Source: Selaginella moellendorffii (Eukaryota; Streptophyta; Lycopodiopsida; Selaginellales; Selaginellaceae). From it: a stretch of DNA of 64,000 bases. Location: the NCBI RefSeq assembly GCF_000143415.4, contig NW_003314333.1, positions 496,001 through 560,000 on the forward strand, written 5' to 3'. The notes beneath the pieces are model-generated. The model did no database searches. It was given only the letters and a program-made list of their open reading frames with translations, and was not told where the DNA came from. Position 1 is the stretch's first letter. The number at the start of each line of letters is the position of its first letter. This document shows, in pieces, positions 49,806 through 62,230 of this stretch. The position numbers and the translations under genes were made by a program.

Positions 49806-49815
49806 CTCTCCCCCC
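49806..49815 (-). promoter_or_regulatory. Polypurine tract
   Basis: On the minus strand GGGGGGAGAG directly precedes the 3' LTR start TGTTGC. This is the expected second-strand primer of an LTR element. Confidence 0.75.
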
Positions 49816-51007
49816 TAGGGAAGATTGACATCCTCGTCGATGCACACTCGAGTCTAGAATACCGCCAAGGAAACAACTCTAAAAAATGTTCATGGTATTC
49901 ACACTATCTGAGAAATGCACCAACTTAAATGAGTTAGGAGGCAACCTCTTTGTCTAACGCGGATGCGCTACCAGCTCAGACACCTTCTGGCCGTCGCCGA
50001 CAAGGAAATGACCAACAAAGTTAGCCACCCTTGCTGCTCTGGGAGTCACCCAGCTTACAAAAGTGTGATACGCCCCTGCCCACAGGAATATAGAGAAAGA
50101 AGCCAAAAGCCCCAACCCTCATGAGCAAAGAAACCAAACCCGTCGGTAAGGTTTAGATAGACTATTGTAAACAGGTAGTTAGAGTTGTTTATATGGTCAC
50201 GCCCTTTCAACGGAATAAGGAACATTGACAGAGAGGCGGGTTATGTGACCAATCGATAGTAGCTACCCCATGATTAGAGATTTCAGCATGCACACGAAGT
50301 GCCGAAGCCAGTCTACCCATTACTGGCCCAAACTCAAAGATCAATAAATAGACAATATCAAAGTCATTAGACAATGATATCTTAGAGTCTTAAGTATTAA
50401 TAATGCTTAAATTAGAACACAAAAGTATTCCAAGTAAGTTATCATCCGATAAATTAGTATTATAGTACAGAAACCACCAAGATCATCAATTTTGGAAACA
50501 TAGGATTGAATATCCAACAAAATTCAATAGCTAGTGTATCATCAAAGAAACTCAATGATGAAATATAACTACCAAAGATTGTAGATAGTATGCCAAACAA
50601 CTTACAAAAGATAACTCAAAGAACACAAAGTATCATCGACTGGCAAGCAAAATGCTCGCGAATGTATCACCCGAAGAAAATAACATCCCAATCTATCATA
50701 ACTAACTCGAGCAACAATTAACAGAACAGAATGAATGTTGCAAGACCAACAAACACTCATTCCTACCAACTATTGCACTAGCCAATTTGAATAAATCCTG
50801 GTCAATAATACCAAGAAACTAGAGTTGCTCAAGCAAGTGTCAGCAACATCCTATTGATGTCTAAAACCCAAGAGACCAATCCAAAGCAAACCACAAAGAA
50901 CATGTGGTATTCCAAAAAGCCATAAGCCATCAAAGAGAATAATTAATTATCATGAAAGAATATCAATCATCCCACCAATGAAGAGATGCATAATCATTGT
51001 CGAAGAA
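49816..51007 (-). other. Internal non-coding part of the LARD-like element
   Basis: About 1.2 kb of AT-rich DNA with no gene, no long frame and no tandem repeat. It is the left part of the internal region, between the polypurine tract and the solo LTR insertion. Confidence 0.6.
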
Positions 51008-51012
51008 ACAAT

Positions 51013-52162
51013 TGTAAGCCACAAATTTTTCCTTTCCACTTTGCCAGCTTACCTCGCCTATCCGTCCAACACTGCCTTGGCTTTTGCTAAGTTCCCTCGC
51101 CAAGGTTCTTGCCTATGGTACCAGCTCCTACTTGGTTTCAGCTACTCACTGCACGAGCAACAGAGTGTTAGCCATCCTTCCATGGATTCCCAAATCGCTC
51201 CCAATCCCCCTCCCCGGGTTAGACTGGACTTAAGGTTCGGCTACACTCCCCGCAAGCACAAGCAGCCAAGCACACCAAGCTTCCAGGTTCCTAACCTCCC
51301 TTGGTACCACAAGACTTGATCATGGGACCCTCTAAATCCCAAGTCTTGAGTGCAACACTTGCTTCGGGACGCCGGGGCGAAACACCGTGGCCTAGCGGCC
51401 CGGTATGGGTACCTCTCGCCCCCCACTTCCATCCCGAAGGAAGGCCCAAGACCCTAGGAAGGGCGAGGACCAATGAGCCGCATGGTACTCAAGTGGGGCA
51501 CCACTTCACATGAGCCGGGAGCACCGCAATCGGTTTCCCTTTCGGGAGTGGGAGCTGCTCTTGAGCACTTCCTTGGATGGCCCCTCCGGCACCAACCAAG
51601 TCCATGCTCACTCCCACCCAAGGCCCCTCGGTCCCAGTCCCAACCTCAAGTCGGTTTGGAAGCCCAACTGGAGAGTCCCTTCAAAACTGGTTCCTGGACC
51701 TCACTATCCCTACTATACTTTTGGAACCCCCTGCAGCCCCCCCCCCCCTGGGGAGACGCACGCTTTGGGCTTTCACCCCTTGACCCGTATTAGTATTTGG
51801 ACTTAGTCTCTGGCTCGATCTCGGACCCGATTTCGGATCCGACTTCGGATTCGGGTTCAGACTCGATCACGGACTCGATCTCGGACCCGATCTCGGACCC
51901 GACCTCGGACTCGACCTCGGACTCGGTCTTGGACCCGATTTCGGATCTCGGACTCCGTCTCGAACTCGGTCTCGAACTCGGACTCGAACTCGGTCCCTGA
52001 GTCGGTCTCGGACTCGATTCCGGACTCTATCTCGAACTCGGTCCTAGAGTCGGTCTTGGACTCGATCCTCGACTTGGTCCAATCCGATGAACTCTTTGTC
52101 ATTTCGGTCAAGCTTTTGGGGATCCTTTAGCCTACGACATCTCGGGGAGTCGGTTCCTTACA
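51013..52162 (-). repeat. Solo LTR of another family, inserted in the LARD-like element
   Basis: 1150 bp with ends TGTAAG..CTTACA and the target duplication ACAAT at 51008-51012 and 52163-52167. Sense by homology is minus. It contains a C-run (51739-51752) beside CGCTTTGGGCTTTCACCCC, the core shared with other LTRs here, followed by the CTCGGACCCGAT-type tandem repeats. Its outer 230 bp matches the LTR ending at 63822, in inverted orientation. Confidence 0.85.
51797..52095. repeat. Tandem repeat of the CTCGGACTCGAT type
   Basis: About 300 bp of irregular 6/12-bp units (CTCGGACTCGAT, CTCGGACCCGAT). Open frames on both strands (SISDPISDPTSDS and similar) result from the repeat and are not genes. 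Confidence 0.85.
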
Positions 52163-52660
52163 ACAATCTACCATCCCGAAGAATGGCAAATCATTCTATA
52201 CCAACAATAATCAAGCAAAACCTTTGATAAGGATAATCAACTATCTTACATGATAGTTAATCATCACCAATGAATGCCAGATGTAAATACTAACTTCAAC
52301 ATCGAAGTTATGAGCTAGAATGCTTTCCCCAACAACTCCTAGCAAATGGCATATTGAGCATGAAATTCAAAGAACCAAAAGCTCAAAGAAGCCTATAGCC
52401 AAGTCATGCCTAGCAATGATCACGAGTCTCACATGAACTAACTTCAATGCTAAAGAAGAAATCATGGTATAACCCACAATATCCTTCACAATACATCCAG
52501 AAACTAAACTTCATAATGCAAAGCTAATGAAGAGTAGATTTGCATCAATCCAAAAACCAAACATAATGAAGTTATGCTCAACAAGTGATCACTAAACAAT
52601 CCTCCATGAATCCATTTATAGCAAGACGTAACTCACTTTATAACAAGCTCAAGAAGAATC

Positions 52661-52860
52661 TGTAAGCTCCTGAGTTTGGACTTCTCGGGAGGTCACCCAG
52701 CCCAGTACTATTCAAACCCAAGGACGCTTAACCCCAAATATCCCAAGACCCTTAACCGATTGGAAAAGGGGGTGCACTCTTATTCATGGGCCCTTTCCCT
52801 CTATATTTGAACCCCATGAACCGTCTCTCAAGTCGTTCTCTTTGGTTGCTTACAATCCAC
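52661..52860. repeat. 200-bp direct repeat, left copy
   Basis: Identical base for base to 53061-53260, from TGTAAGCTCCTGAG to ACAATCCAC. Interpreted as the truncated 3' LTR end of the nested element. It could alternatively be the LTR of a 600-bp TRIM-type element, but no target duplication supports that reading. Confidence 0.85.
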
Positions 52861-53060
52861 CACGCTTCCCTGCAAGTTCACGCCCTCGTGAACGGAAGCT
52901 GAGAGCCGCAGCTCTCCCGAGAGCCCTGCTCTCTTGACACCCTACCCCTCGGGTCGAGCCCAGCGGGAGCAAACTGGACCAGCCAGATGTCAATCAACAT
53001 GTGGTGTGATTCCCCTAGCCAACCAACAGAGTCGGACCCGAGACCCTCTCTGATACCAAA

Positions 53061-53260
53061 TGTAAGCTCCTGAGTTTGGACTTCTCGGGAGGTCACCCAG
53101 CCCAGTACTATTCAAACCCAAGGACGCTTAACCCCAAATATCCCAAGACCCTTAACCGATTGGAAAAGGGGGTGCACTCTTATTCATGGGCCCTTTCCCT
53201 CTATATTTGAACCCCATGAACCGTCTCTCAAGTCGTTCTCTTTGGTTGCTTACAATCCAC
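53061..53260. repeat. 200-bp direct repeat, right copy
   Basis: Identical to 52661-52860. It begins immediately after the minus-strand primer-binding site at 53048-53060, as an LTR end should. Confidence 0.85.
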
Positions 53261-53640
53261 TTGCCAAAGGAATCCCAATGGAAATGGGAATGGCATAGCC
53301 TAAGCTGCAGAGCATGCAGTTGGAGTGTGGTGACCCAGATAATGATGGAGGTGTGAAAGCACCAAGCAATGAGTTGTAGGACTTGACAACTATGAGGCAA
53401 CTAAGCAAGAGGTGTAAAATAACTGGTTAAACAGGTAGAAGGTAGCTACCCAAGACTTCTTAATAGCATAAGGAAGTTGGACATACCCTTACGGGGGATA
53501 AGTTGCTTGTGTTGCGATATAGTAAGTCAATGTCATAAAAGGAAATACTCATTTTCAAGAAAGCCATCATTGGGACACCCGGACACTCTAGAACACCAGA
53601 AGGTGGTGTTTGATGTCGCGAGGGCAATGGATAAAGCCCA

Positions 53641-56600
53641 AGGGACTAAGTCCCTAGCGAATGATGGATAGAAGGTGCTATCCAAATGTCCAAGGTTGCA
53701 GAGACAGGAGAGGACTGTCTACCCGAGTTGGACAAAGCCAAAAATGGAATTTTGGCAAGGCTAGTGATGGGCATGTAAAGGCCCATAAGCAACAATGTAA
53801 TCCCAGTGTGTGGGATTATAAGGTGAGCATACCCGGATTGAGGAACCACTCCCTAGGCTATGGGGTAGGTTCATCCCTAAGAATACTTGCTAAAGCGTGA
53901 TAGAAAGTGCAAAGCTATCCTCCTGGTCTGGAGGAGAATGACCAAAGGAAAGGTGTGAAGCCAAAAAGCAAGAAGTAAGGGGATAGAACCGTACCATAGG
54001 AATCAAAGGGCATAACCAAGGTTGGTTATGCCAGCTGGGAGTGGAGAATCAAGTGGGGGCTCGAGGGTGTTGCCGCTAGCAACCGTGATGCCATGGAGAG
54101 TCTAAAATATGGAATTATCCATGTTAGACTATGTGGCATTTTGAAGGCTTGCAAAAAGGGAGGCCTTAGCAAGCTGACGGACAGAGTTCCTTCAAGGTTC
54201 CCAAAGACGATTCTAGGTAGCTTAGTACCTAGAAAGGCCAAGTGTAAATGGTTCATGGAACGCGCGAAATCAGAGTGGTGCAGCAGAAGCGTGGTCTTGA
54301 AGCTTGCCATGAGGCAAGGCTATCAAGGTTAGGGAAGTAGTTCCCGAGTGTTCAAAGAGAGGGCTTTGAACGAAAGTCGATGGTCAAGGACTTTCACGCT
54401 TATGCAGGAACCATGTTACAGTGGTCGGAGGACTTGCCAAGCGAGATTGGCACGTCGGGGGAACAAATACCCTAGTTGAAGGTGATAACTTCAAAAAGGG
54501 TGGGCCATGGGGCCGAGCATGGAGGAGTCCATGCATGATCACAAACATGTCAAGTGAGAGGACTTGGCAGTGTGGAGGAACTAGGTTCCTAAGCTGTGAT
54601 CTATAGCGCGCTTTAAAAATAAGTTGGTGCACCGGCGTGGGGAGTCACGCCAGGCATCTTGTGTGATGCCGTCCGTAGATGCATATACGGAGGTTGGGTT
54701 CGAGTCCCGACCCTCTAGTGCTTGGGTTCGAGTCCCAAATCACTAGGGCGTGGTGATGGTTTGGAATATGAGGACACTCATATTTCGGTGGTCATGGACT
54801 CTCAGTGGGGAGACTGGTTTGGGCACACCGCCAAGCGAGGGATGCCTCGGAGTCGTGATGCACGGTTAGATTGCTTAGTGTGAAAGCTCGGCATATCTAA
54901 CTTGAACGCTTTGGTGCAAGTGGCACCAAGGACGTGGTGAGTGAGATGGGGACACCTAATCTCAGTTGCTATGGACCCTTGGCCGGAAGGGCTGGCTTGG
55001 GCGCACCGCCAAGTGTGGGGGATGCCCCCGGGGTCGTAGTTAACAAGTTAAAGGTCTGGAAGACCTAGTACCTATTGGCAAACCTGTTAAGGTGCCGAGG
55101 TGAGATCACTAGGTGATCTTGTGGCTAAATAAGGACAAGGTCCTTGTTTGGGTTAAGGAATAAGGTTCCTAGTTCAAAGTGTTGATTTGAACTATTGATG
55201 ATGGTGTGGCTTGGTCAAGGTGACCAAGTGGGAAAAGCACCTTAGGGAAATGAGCTATGACATCGCGATGGCATAGTGTGTCCAAGGAAAGTAGTCTCTA
55301 AAGAGACCCATGAGAGGGTCACAAAGTTGGGCCGAGGATAGAGCCCACAGCAGAAGATGCTAAAAGAGACTTACTAGGGGTGAACACCCTAGTCTTGGCA
55401 AAGCAGAGCCTTTGCTATGGAATCAAAAGAATACCTCAAGGAGGGAGGTAGAGATTCGATGTTGCTCGGTGCAACAATCAACGGATAGGAGCAAAAGATG
55501 AGTGGCCAAGATAGGGCCGTGGAATCCCTTGGAAGGAATCCAAGTAACAAAGTTAGGCGAGGAACACTAATGTGTTGGATGCTAACAAGTTGCGGGAAAG
55601 GAAGTGTGTTTCCAAGGGGGGATTCCGAATTGCTCCGATTTGGCGAAAGTGGAAGCTCCACGGGAGGGAGCGGTAAGGTAGCCAAATGATAGGGCCATGA
55701 ACAGCCCTAGCACAAAGTATGATAATTGGAACTTTGGCACGAAATAGAAGAGAGGATGATGGTGCCCTCGAGTAGAGAACTTCCTAGGATGGGAAGTGGA
55801 GTTGCACAAAAGGTGCAAGGCAAGGTGTCGGAGACACCTAAGAAATTGACTCCAAGAAGTCAAAATTCAAAGTTCCAAAGTGCAAAGGTTATATCGATGG
55901 AAATTAAGACTACTCGAGAAGGAGTAGTGGGATTGACTTAGAGAAGGGTCTCTAAGAGGTTTAGCGAGAACTAAACCAATAAAAGGAGAGAACCATTACA
56001 TGTGGTCCAATCAGTCTCTAAGTTGGAGAGACTACGCTCCTTAAAGGATGGACAAGGCATGGTGAGCCTTTGATGTCAAACCATAGACAAAGATTGGCTA
56101 GGTGCCAAGGATGGAAATGGTAACACGTGTGGGTGTCACTTTAGAAAAGGGTTTACCGTTCGATGAGGACATCGAACTTCGTCTATGGGTGGTGGAGTTG
56201 TGAGACACAAAATCCCTAGGCCCCAAAGTGGAGCTGGAAGGGCGCCACATGGTAGTGGCCGAAGCGAGAGCCAAACGAGCGTAACACGTTTGGACCAAAA
56301 GCTCCGACTTGAAAAGTCAAGAGCGGGAGTGGAACTCCCAACGAAGTGCTCGAGGAACGAGCACGAAGCGAGCAAAAGGCGAGACTCCAAAAAGGGACCC
56401 AAAAGGACCAACACATGACACGTGGGAGTGTCCGAGATGGACTCGACTTGGAGTCCAAAGTGGAGTCCGAGATGGACCCGAGTTGGAGTCCGAAGTGGAG
56501 TCCAAGATGGACCCGAGATGGAGTCCGAGATGGAGTCCGAGATGGAGTCCGAGGTGGACCCGAGATGGACCCGAAATGGAGTCCGAGATGGAGTCCGAGA

Positions 56601-57750
56601 TGGAGTCCGAGATGGAGTCCGAGATGGACCCGAGATGGACCCGAGATGGAGTCCGAGATGGAGTCCGAGATGGAGTCCGAGATGGAGTCCGAAGTCGAGA
56701 CCGAGACCGGGACCGAGACCGGGACCGAGACCGAGACCGAGACCGAGATCGGGACCGAGCCCGAGCCCGAGTCCGAGTCTGAATCCGAGTCCGAGTCCGA
56801 GTCCGAGTCCGAGTCCGAGTCCGAGTCCGAGTCCGGAGCCTGAGAGGGTGAAAGCCCAAAGCGTTCGTCTCCCAGACCCTGGGGGGTTTGGTGAGCCCCA
56901 AAAGTATAGTAAGGGGGAGGACTGCAGTGGAGCCAGTTTGGCCAGGAAAGGCCAGTTTGGCCCAGGAAGGCCGGACCCAGTGTTGGGTGATGAGCTGCCC
57001 ACTGGGAAGTCCAAGACTAGAGTGAACACGGACCGACAAGCGGGGTAGCTTGGTGAAGTGTTCAAGAGCCGGCTCTAGTTCCCCCGGGAGATCGACTGGC
57101 CGATGCTCCCAGTCCAAGTGTGGGTGGCACTACCTACTTGGATACCAGGCGTGGCTCAATGGAACCTCGCTCTAAGCCCATGGCTAGAGCACCTAAAGGC
57201 GATAGGTGGGGAGAGTACCCAGGTGGCTCGCGTAAGGCCACGGTGTTCCGAAATGTTGTCCCAAAGGCCCAGACTGTGGAAAGGAAGAGGAGCAGTCCTC
57301 TGGGGTAGCGACCAAGGACACAGTCATATGGTGAGGAAGTCCCAGAGGACCGTGGGACTTAGTGGTCGGGCCTGTGGGCCTCGATCCAGTGGCAGTGTTG
57401 GCAAACACGGCCAGGGGCAGAAAGGGACTTGGTAGGAACTGTCAAAGGGACTTTGGGGAAGGCGATTCCCTAGGTCTGTGGGCATCCTAAGGATGCTAAA
57501 GAGTGGATCTAGGATGACCACTCGTGGACACATGGCCCAGTCTTGGAGAGACGAGGTGGTGATGCAAGTGGTGTTGGACCACTAGTGCAGCAAAGGTGAA
57601 TGGGCCTGGCCTTAGCGTAACGGGCCGAGATGTCAGTGGTACCTTTGGGTGTCGGTCTTGGGACCGGACACGTGGAGCACTTGGACCAGGTGCAAGTGTT
57701 GAGTGGCAGGGATGCCATTCTTGGGGCTAGCAAGTCCCAAGTCCTGAATT
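53641..57750. repeat. Dense array of short perfect stem-loops
   Basis: Inverted repeats with 6-10 bp perfect stems and loops of mostly 3-7 bases recur about every 30-100 bp. Examples: 54009-54032 (10-bp stem GGCATAACCA), 54211-54234 (9-bp TTCTAGGTA), 53798-53818 (8-bp TAATCCCA), 54765-54784 (8-bp AATATGAG), 55171-55193 (8-bp AGTTCAAA), 55210-55228 (8-bp CTTGGTCA), 55937-55956 (8-bp CTTAGAGA), 56158-56177 (8-bp GTTCGATG), 56346-56364 (7-bp GTGCTCG). The neighbouring parts of the host element at 50 kb and 58-61 kb do not show this. Confidence 0.75.
56419..56843. repeat. Tandem repeat of the GGAGTCCGAGAT type
   Basis: About 425 bp of 12-bp units (GGAGTCCGAGAT, GGACCCGAGAT) passing into 6-bp units (GAGACC, GAGTCC). 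It is the same repeat type as at 51797-52095 but in the opposite orientation. It is followed by GGGTGAAAGCCCAAAGCG, the LTR core. Long frames across it are artefacts. Confidence 0.9.
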
Positions 57751-57845
57751 GGACTGATGGAGGTTGTGAATAAGACTCCTCCAAGTGGTCAAAGGTGTGG
57801 TTAAGTGACTAAAGTAGAATGGAAAATTTAGTCGCTTACAGAATC

Positions 57846-60800
57846 ATCAATGATCGATATATCCTAATGCAAATCCAACAAGGGACCAACATCTTCAATA
57901 TCGATCACTAACTCTTCTTCTTGTAAAGTTAGCATAGTCCAGGGCTAAATCACTTTTCAAGGAAAAACTCAAAGCTCACCCCTACTAAATAATCTTGTTT
58001 AGAACACAACTAATTCAATTTGCCACTCAGTTCATTTGAACATTAATACAGTTGTTAACTAGCAAATACACGAATGCCAATAACACAAAGCCATAGCTAA
58101 ATCATCAACACTATTTTTTCATTAAGACTAATGAAAGTTAATGTTAATCCTAAGGAGAAACATCTCATCTCACTTAAATCTTAACATCAATAATGTCAAC
58201 GACAAAGCAATACTTCAATGCCATCAACACCATAACAAAGCTAGAAGAAAACAAGAGTGAATCACCACTCAAAACCCTTTAGCAACCAAGTTAACCAAAG
58301 TTAAAGATACTTTAGTCAGTATCTGAGACTAATCCTTCAGCAAAACTCAGTTACAGATAACACTTCCTCAAGGAGTGAATCACCACATCCAAGACTCAAT
58401 GAAATCCAACACCACGAACTAAACACAACCAAATGATATTGATAGAAGTAGAGTCGACATGCCAACATGGAAAACCCATGTAAGTCTAACGACACGATCC
58501 TCCACAACACCATTCGGTAAAGTAAACCCATCACTGATAAATCTTCATCGAGTGAAGCAAGTGTCAACAGTCCTCAACTAAGTTTACAAGTAATCATTAG
58601 TTGCAAAGCAACCAACAATCACCCTTCAACTTGCCTTCACAAGACCTAACACTAAACTCATGTCATCAAGTCTCATCCAACATAAACATAATACCTCAAA
58701 TATGAGATAAAGGTTTATGGACAAACATAACAAAATGACCACTTGAATCCAACTCAACCCCAATAAACTCACTAATGCATTTAGCCACTAACTCTAAGTA
58801 TGCCTTGAAGAGGCTAGCTATGCATGATCAACACTTAGTCGAAATTAAAGTGATGACCATGAGATGGATCTATATCGGTACACAACCTCTTTATAGACAA
58901 AGCTATAGTATGGGTACCAACATCTCAACTTTAAATAACTAAGTTGGACATCACCATCCTCAGCCAAGGCACAGGGCTACCAAAACCAAGTCAAGATCAG
59001 TGAGAGCTCACTACTCTCATAGAGTATAATGAAATGCAAGGTGTAACTTGCCACCAAGCATAATACTACAGAAGAAAAGTACAAGGGTCACCTTTCTTAG
59101 AAAAGTGTAACGACCACTTTTCTACACCAACTCCAAACTCTATCCAACTCAATTGCTTTAGCCCCAAAAGTCAGCATCCTTTTCAAGTTGCATCATACAA
59201 ACTATTTACTAAAGTTTAGGCTAACTGAAATCAACTCCAACCCTTTCACTAGTTTGTATTGGCTTACAAAAATAGAATGGTTTTTGGGCAAAGTGATTAA
59301 CAGATTAGCCATTGGAAAAGTTTAAGAAAATTTGTGGAAAATTTCTATCCTAGAGAAAGAATGACTCTCAGTCTAGAAATACAAACTTCCAAAACTTAAC
59401 CAACTTCCTCCTACTAACAACTTCACATAGGTTCACCTCAACACAAATTCTCATAACCCATAGCGTGCTTAAACTCCGAACATCTTTTTGCCCATATATC
59501 CGACATTCAACACTGATATCTGCAAAATGCAAAATGAACATCTAAAGCTTGATCATGAAGACTATATCTTCGGACATCTATATTGCACCAACACTTTTCT
59601 TCAACACTTTCAAGATCCAATGTGAAGCCAAAACACTAACAAGAAAAATGACATGAAAAATCAAGCTTTAAGGAAAATCCTCATCACTTGAAATAATAAT
59701 ACCACTTCCACTAACACAAGTGCTAGTGATGTTAATGCCTCAAACCTCACACCTTTTCCATCCAGCAATTTACTCCAAATGCTAACAGATCAACTAACAA
59801 GTTATAGCAAATGAATGCTATAACCTTTTTCAACACCTTATGAGAAAACCCTCAAGGAAACAAGGAATCAACTTAAGCTTAGCATAATGGACCACCATTG
59901 AGAATCCAGTCAAAGCTACTACAATGCTACTTCATGTAAGTAGACTAGCTTCACCATTAACCACTTTGGGGTTGATCATCGTTTATCCAAGCAACTTCGT
60001 AAACACATTGCTCATTATCATATGGATATGATATAAATATCACAATGACTTGATCATCAATTGAGCAACATCATGAGCAACACCCATATAATTACTTCAA
60101 AGGTTTATGTGATTATCAAGTGTCAACTCGATTCGACAAAATGCAATATAAATGCCACACTCCACCGATAGAGACTTACAACACCCAACACCACTAACTT
60201 TTTGTTCACAACACGGATAAGCTCATGCCACTCTCTTTCCGACCAAACTTAAAACTAATCCAACACCAAGATACTCAAGGAGCAATAACAAGATTCCTCG
60301 GAAAAGAATTGAGCATTGCAACCCAAATCTTCTAATAGCAAGTCTAAACAAAAATGGTATAACACTTCACCGCTATCCATCCCATGACTCACCACTTGTA
60401 AGATCACCATAACCAATGCATCAAGGTAGGGACTCTTGATTGCATATTGTGAACACAAGCAATGAATCACATTTCGTTGCAAATCATATCTCCAAAGAGA
60501 GAAAATGATTTACGTGTTTGATCCTCCATCCCTAATAACTCTCTTTTTGGTCTCATCTTTGACTAAACCTTAAGCTTGCTTTTGCACTTCCTTCAGTCCA
60601 ATCCAAGAAAATTTTATGAGAGAGCATAGCAATGACTACCTGAACCAATAGACTAATCCCTACAATCTTGATTGATCCACTTGTAATCATGCCTAAGAAG
60701 GATCCACTAGTGTCGTGCTAAACAGCTACGGACTAGCCTATTTGCCACTCATAGCAAACCCAATGAAGGTTTATTTTCACCCATGGTACATGGAACAATT

Positions 60801-61124
60801 CACGGAACCATTGGACCAACTCATGGAACCACTACTAGGCTAACATTAATCCTGCTAACTCAAAGTGTAATCTTGAGTTGCAAATGTACCTCACTTACGA
60901 GCCCAAGCTCAAACTCGTGTAAAATGGTACACCTCAATCCTTCTTATGAGCCCAAGAGCAAGCTCATATAATATGATACAACAAGGTAACCAAATCCATA
61001 CCCAAGGAACGATTGCGAAGCCTTTGCACCCAAACGTGTACCCACTTGGATCATCGTTTTCATCTCTACGTATGCAACGAGACTAGTTGCCCAATCTCAT
61101 TGGATAGTACTCGCTAAGACTCAT
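57846..61124 (-). other. Internal non-coding part of the LARD-like element (right part)
   Basis: About 3.3 kb of AT-rich DNA with no gene on either strand and no conserved frame. It leads to the primer-binding site at 61126-61138. Confidence 0.6.
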
Positions 61125-61125
61125 C

Positions 61126-61138
61126 CTCTGATACCAAA
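61126..61138 (-). promoter_or_regulatory. Primer-binding site (initiator Met-tRNA type)
   Basis: On the minus strand TTTGGTATCAGAG follows the LTR end CTACA directly. TGGTATCAGAG is the standard plant LTR element site complementary to the 3' end of initiator Met-tRNA. Confidence 0.85.
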
Positions 61139-62230
61139 TGTAGCGCACGTGGTTTTGACCCTTTATCCTATGGTGATTTACCATAGGATAACACCACGAA
61201 GCGGAACCTAAACCCTCTTTGTGCCACGTGATAGATGCCACGTGTCCAAAGGAACATGGTGCGGAACCCAAGGTTCAAGGCCTTGGGCCACTGAATGAAG
61301 GAACGGTGCCAAACTTCCAAGCGTGAAGCCAATGAGTGATGGAACCGAACCATGGAGCAACTCCTGAGCATAAAGCCCAAGGAGCAAAGGGACAGAAGCC
61401 CGGAGCAACTTGGAACAGTCCTAGAGTAACCAGCATCCCAATGCCAGGACCAATACGCAAAACAGAGCCAAACGGAGTTTGGCGCTATTTCGGCATACTA
61501 GTGGCCTAATGCGAGGACATGGGTACTCCACCAGCTAGCATGGAATGGAACTTAAGCTTAGACTCAAGCCGGACGCAAAACAAGGACAGGCACACAAGCG
61601 GGAGCTAGACTATGCCTCTAGTTGGTCGGCCATGCCTGACCTACCCACTATCCCTACTATACATTTGGAACCCCCCACAGCCCAAGCCTCCCTTAGTATC
61701 AGGAGTTAGTCTTTAGGACAAGCTCAAAACTTACTAAATATAGAATGTCCCTAAATTGCGAATTTGGATACGGGACGAACACCATTGTGTTCAGGACGAT
61801 CTCTACATTCCGTAGATATGCCAAATGAGCAAATCTGGACACTTCCATAAATAGCATTTGAGACCGAAATGAGACCAACGCAAAGGGCATGATAGCGAGG
61901 GTGTTTTGGCAGACACGGTAAGCTATCATCTAGTGATATTGAGGGACCAATCTCAATATTGCAAGGGTTCTTAATACTAGCAAGTGCAAGCCAATGACAG
62001 GAGTTTCTCAAACCAGGCCGAGTATGCTCAGCAAGAAACATATAGGGTTCCTACCTTATGTTTATCCGATCTAAGTACACGGTCATTGACCAGTTTCTCA
62101 ACTAGCTCAAGTGGGAAATTAATAACGGGTCCAGCAATACCGACCTCCTGTCATCGTGGCAGTAAGGAAAGAATATCCGAAAGGACTAGCCGATGGGTAA
62201 CTTTCGAAACCCGAAGTCACATTCGCAACA
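61139..62230 (-). repeat. 5' LTR of the LARD-like element
   Basis: 1092 bp with ends TGTAGC..GCAACA on the plus strand. It is a direct repeat of 48637-49805 but lacks the long C-run and about 70 bp around it. It contains the 12-bp hairpin at 61163-61191. Confidence 0.9.

Larger units (their letters stand above)
52661..57840 (-). mobile_element. Nested 5.2-kb lopsided LTR element
   Basis: The element begins TGTAAGCTCC and ends GTCGCTTACA, flanked by the target duplication GAATC (52656-52660 and 57841-57845). At 53048-53060 lies a primer-binding site on the minus strand (TTTGGTATCAGAG) directly next to a second copy of the left end. The simplest reading is a long LTR (53061-57840, 4.78 kb, sense minus), about 200 bp of leader, and only the last 200 bp of the other LTR, with the internal region and most of that LTR lost. 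No coding frame is credible. The two 200-bp copies are identical, so the event is young. Confidence 0.7.

Noticed and set aside
49940-50000. tRNA-like text on the minus strand (GAGCTGGTAGCGC)
   Set aside because: Resembles an A-box/D-arm, but no acceptor stem, anticodon stem or B-box follows at the right distance.
51797-52111. Open frames on both strands with SISDPISDPTSDS and ESETDSGTEFESE patterns
   Set aside because: They are read through a short-unit tandem repeat whose unit length is a multiple of three; no start context or motif.
52661-53260. A complete 600-bp TRIM element
   Set aside because: The two 200-bp repeats and the primer site fit, but no target duplication flanks this unit, whereas GAATC flanks the larger 52661-57840 unit.
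56136-57117. Frames of up to 309 residues on both strands
   Set aside because: Produced by the GGAGTCCGAGAT tandem repeat; frames are open on several phases at once and composition is only Asp/Ser/Glu or Arg/Gly.
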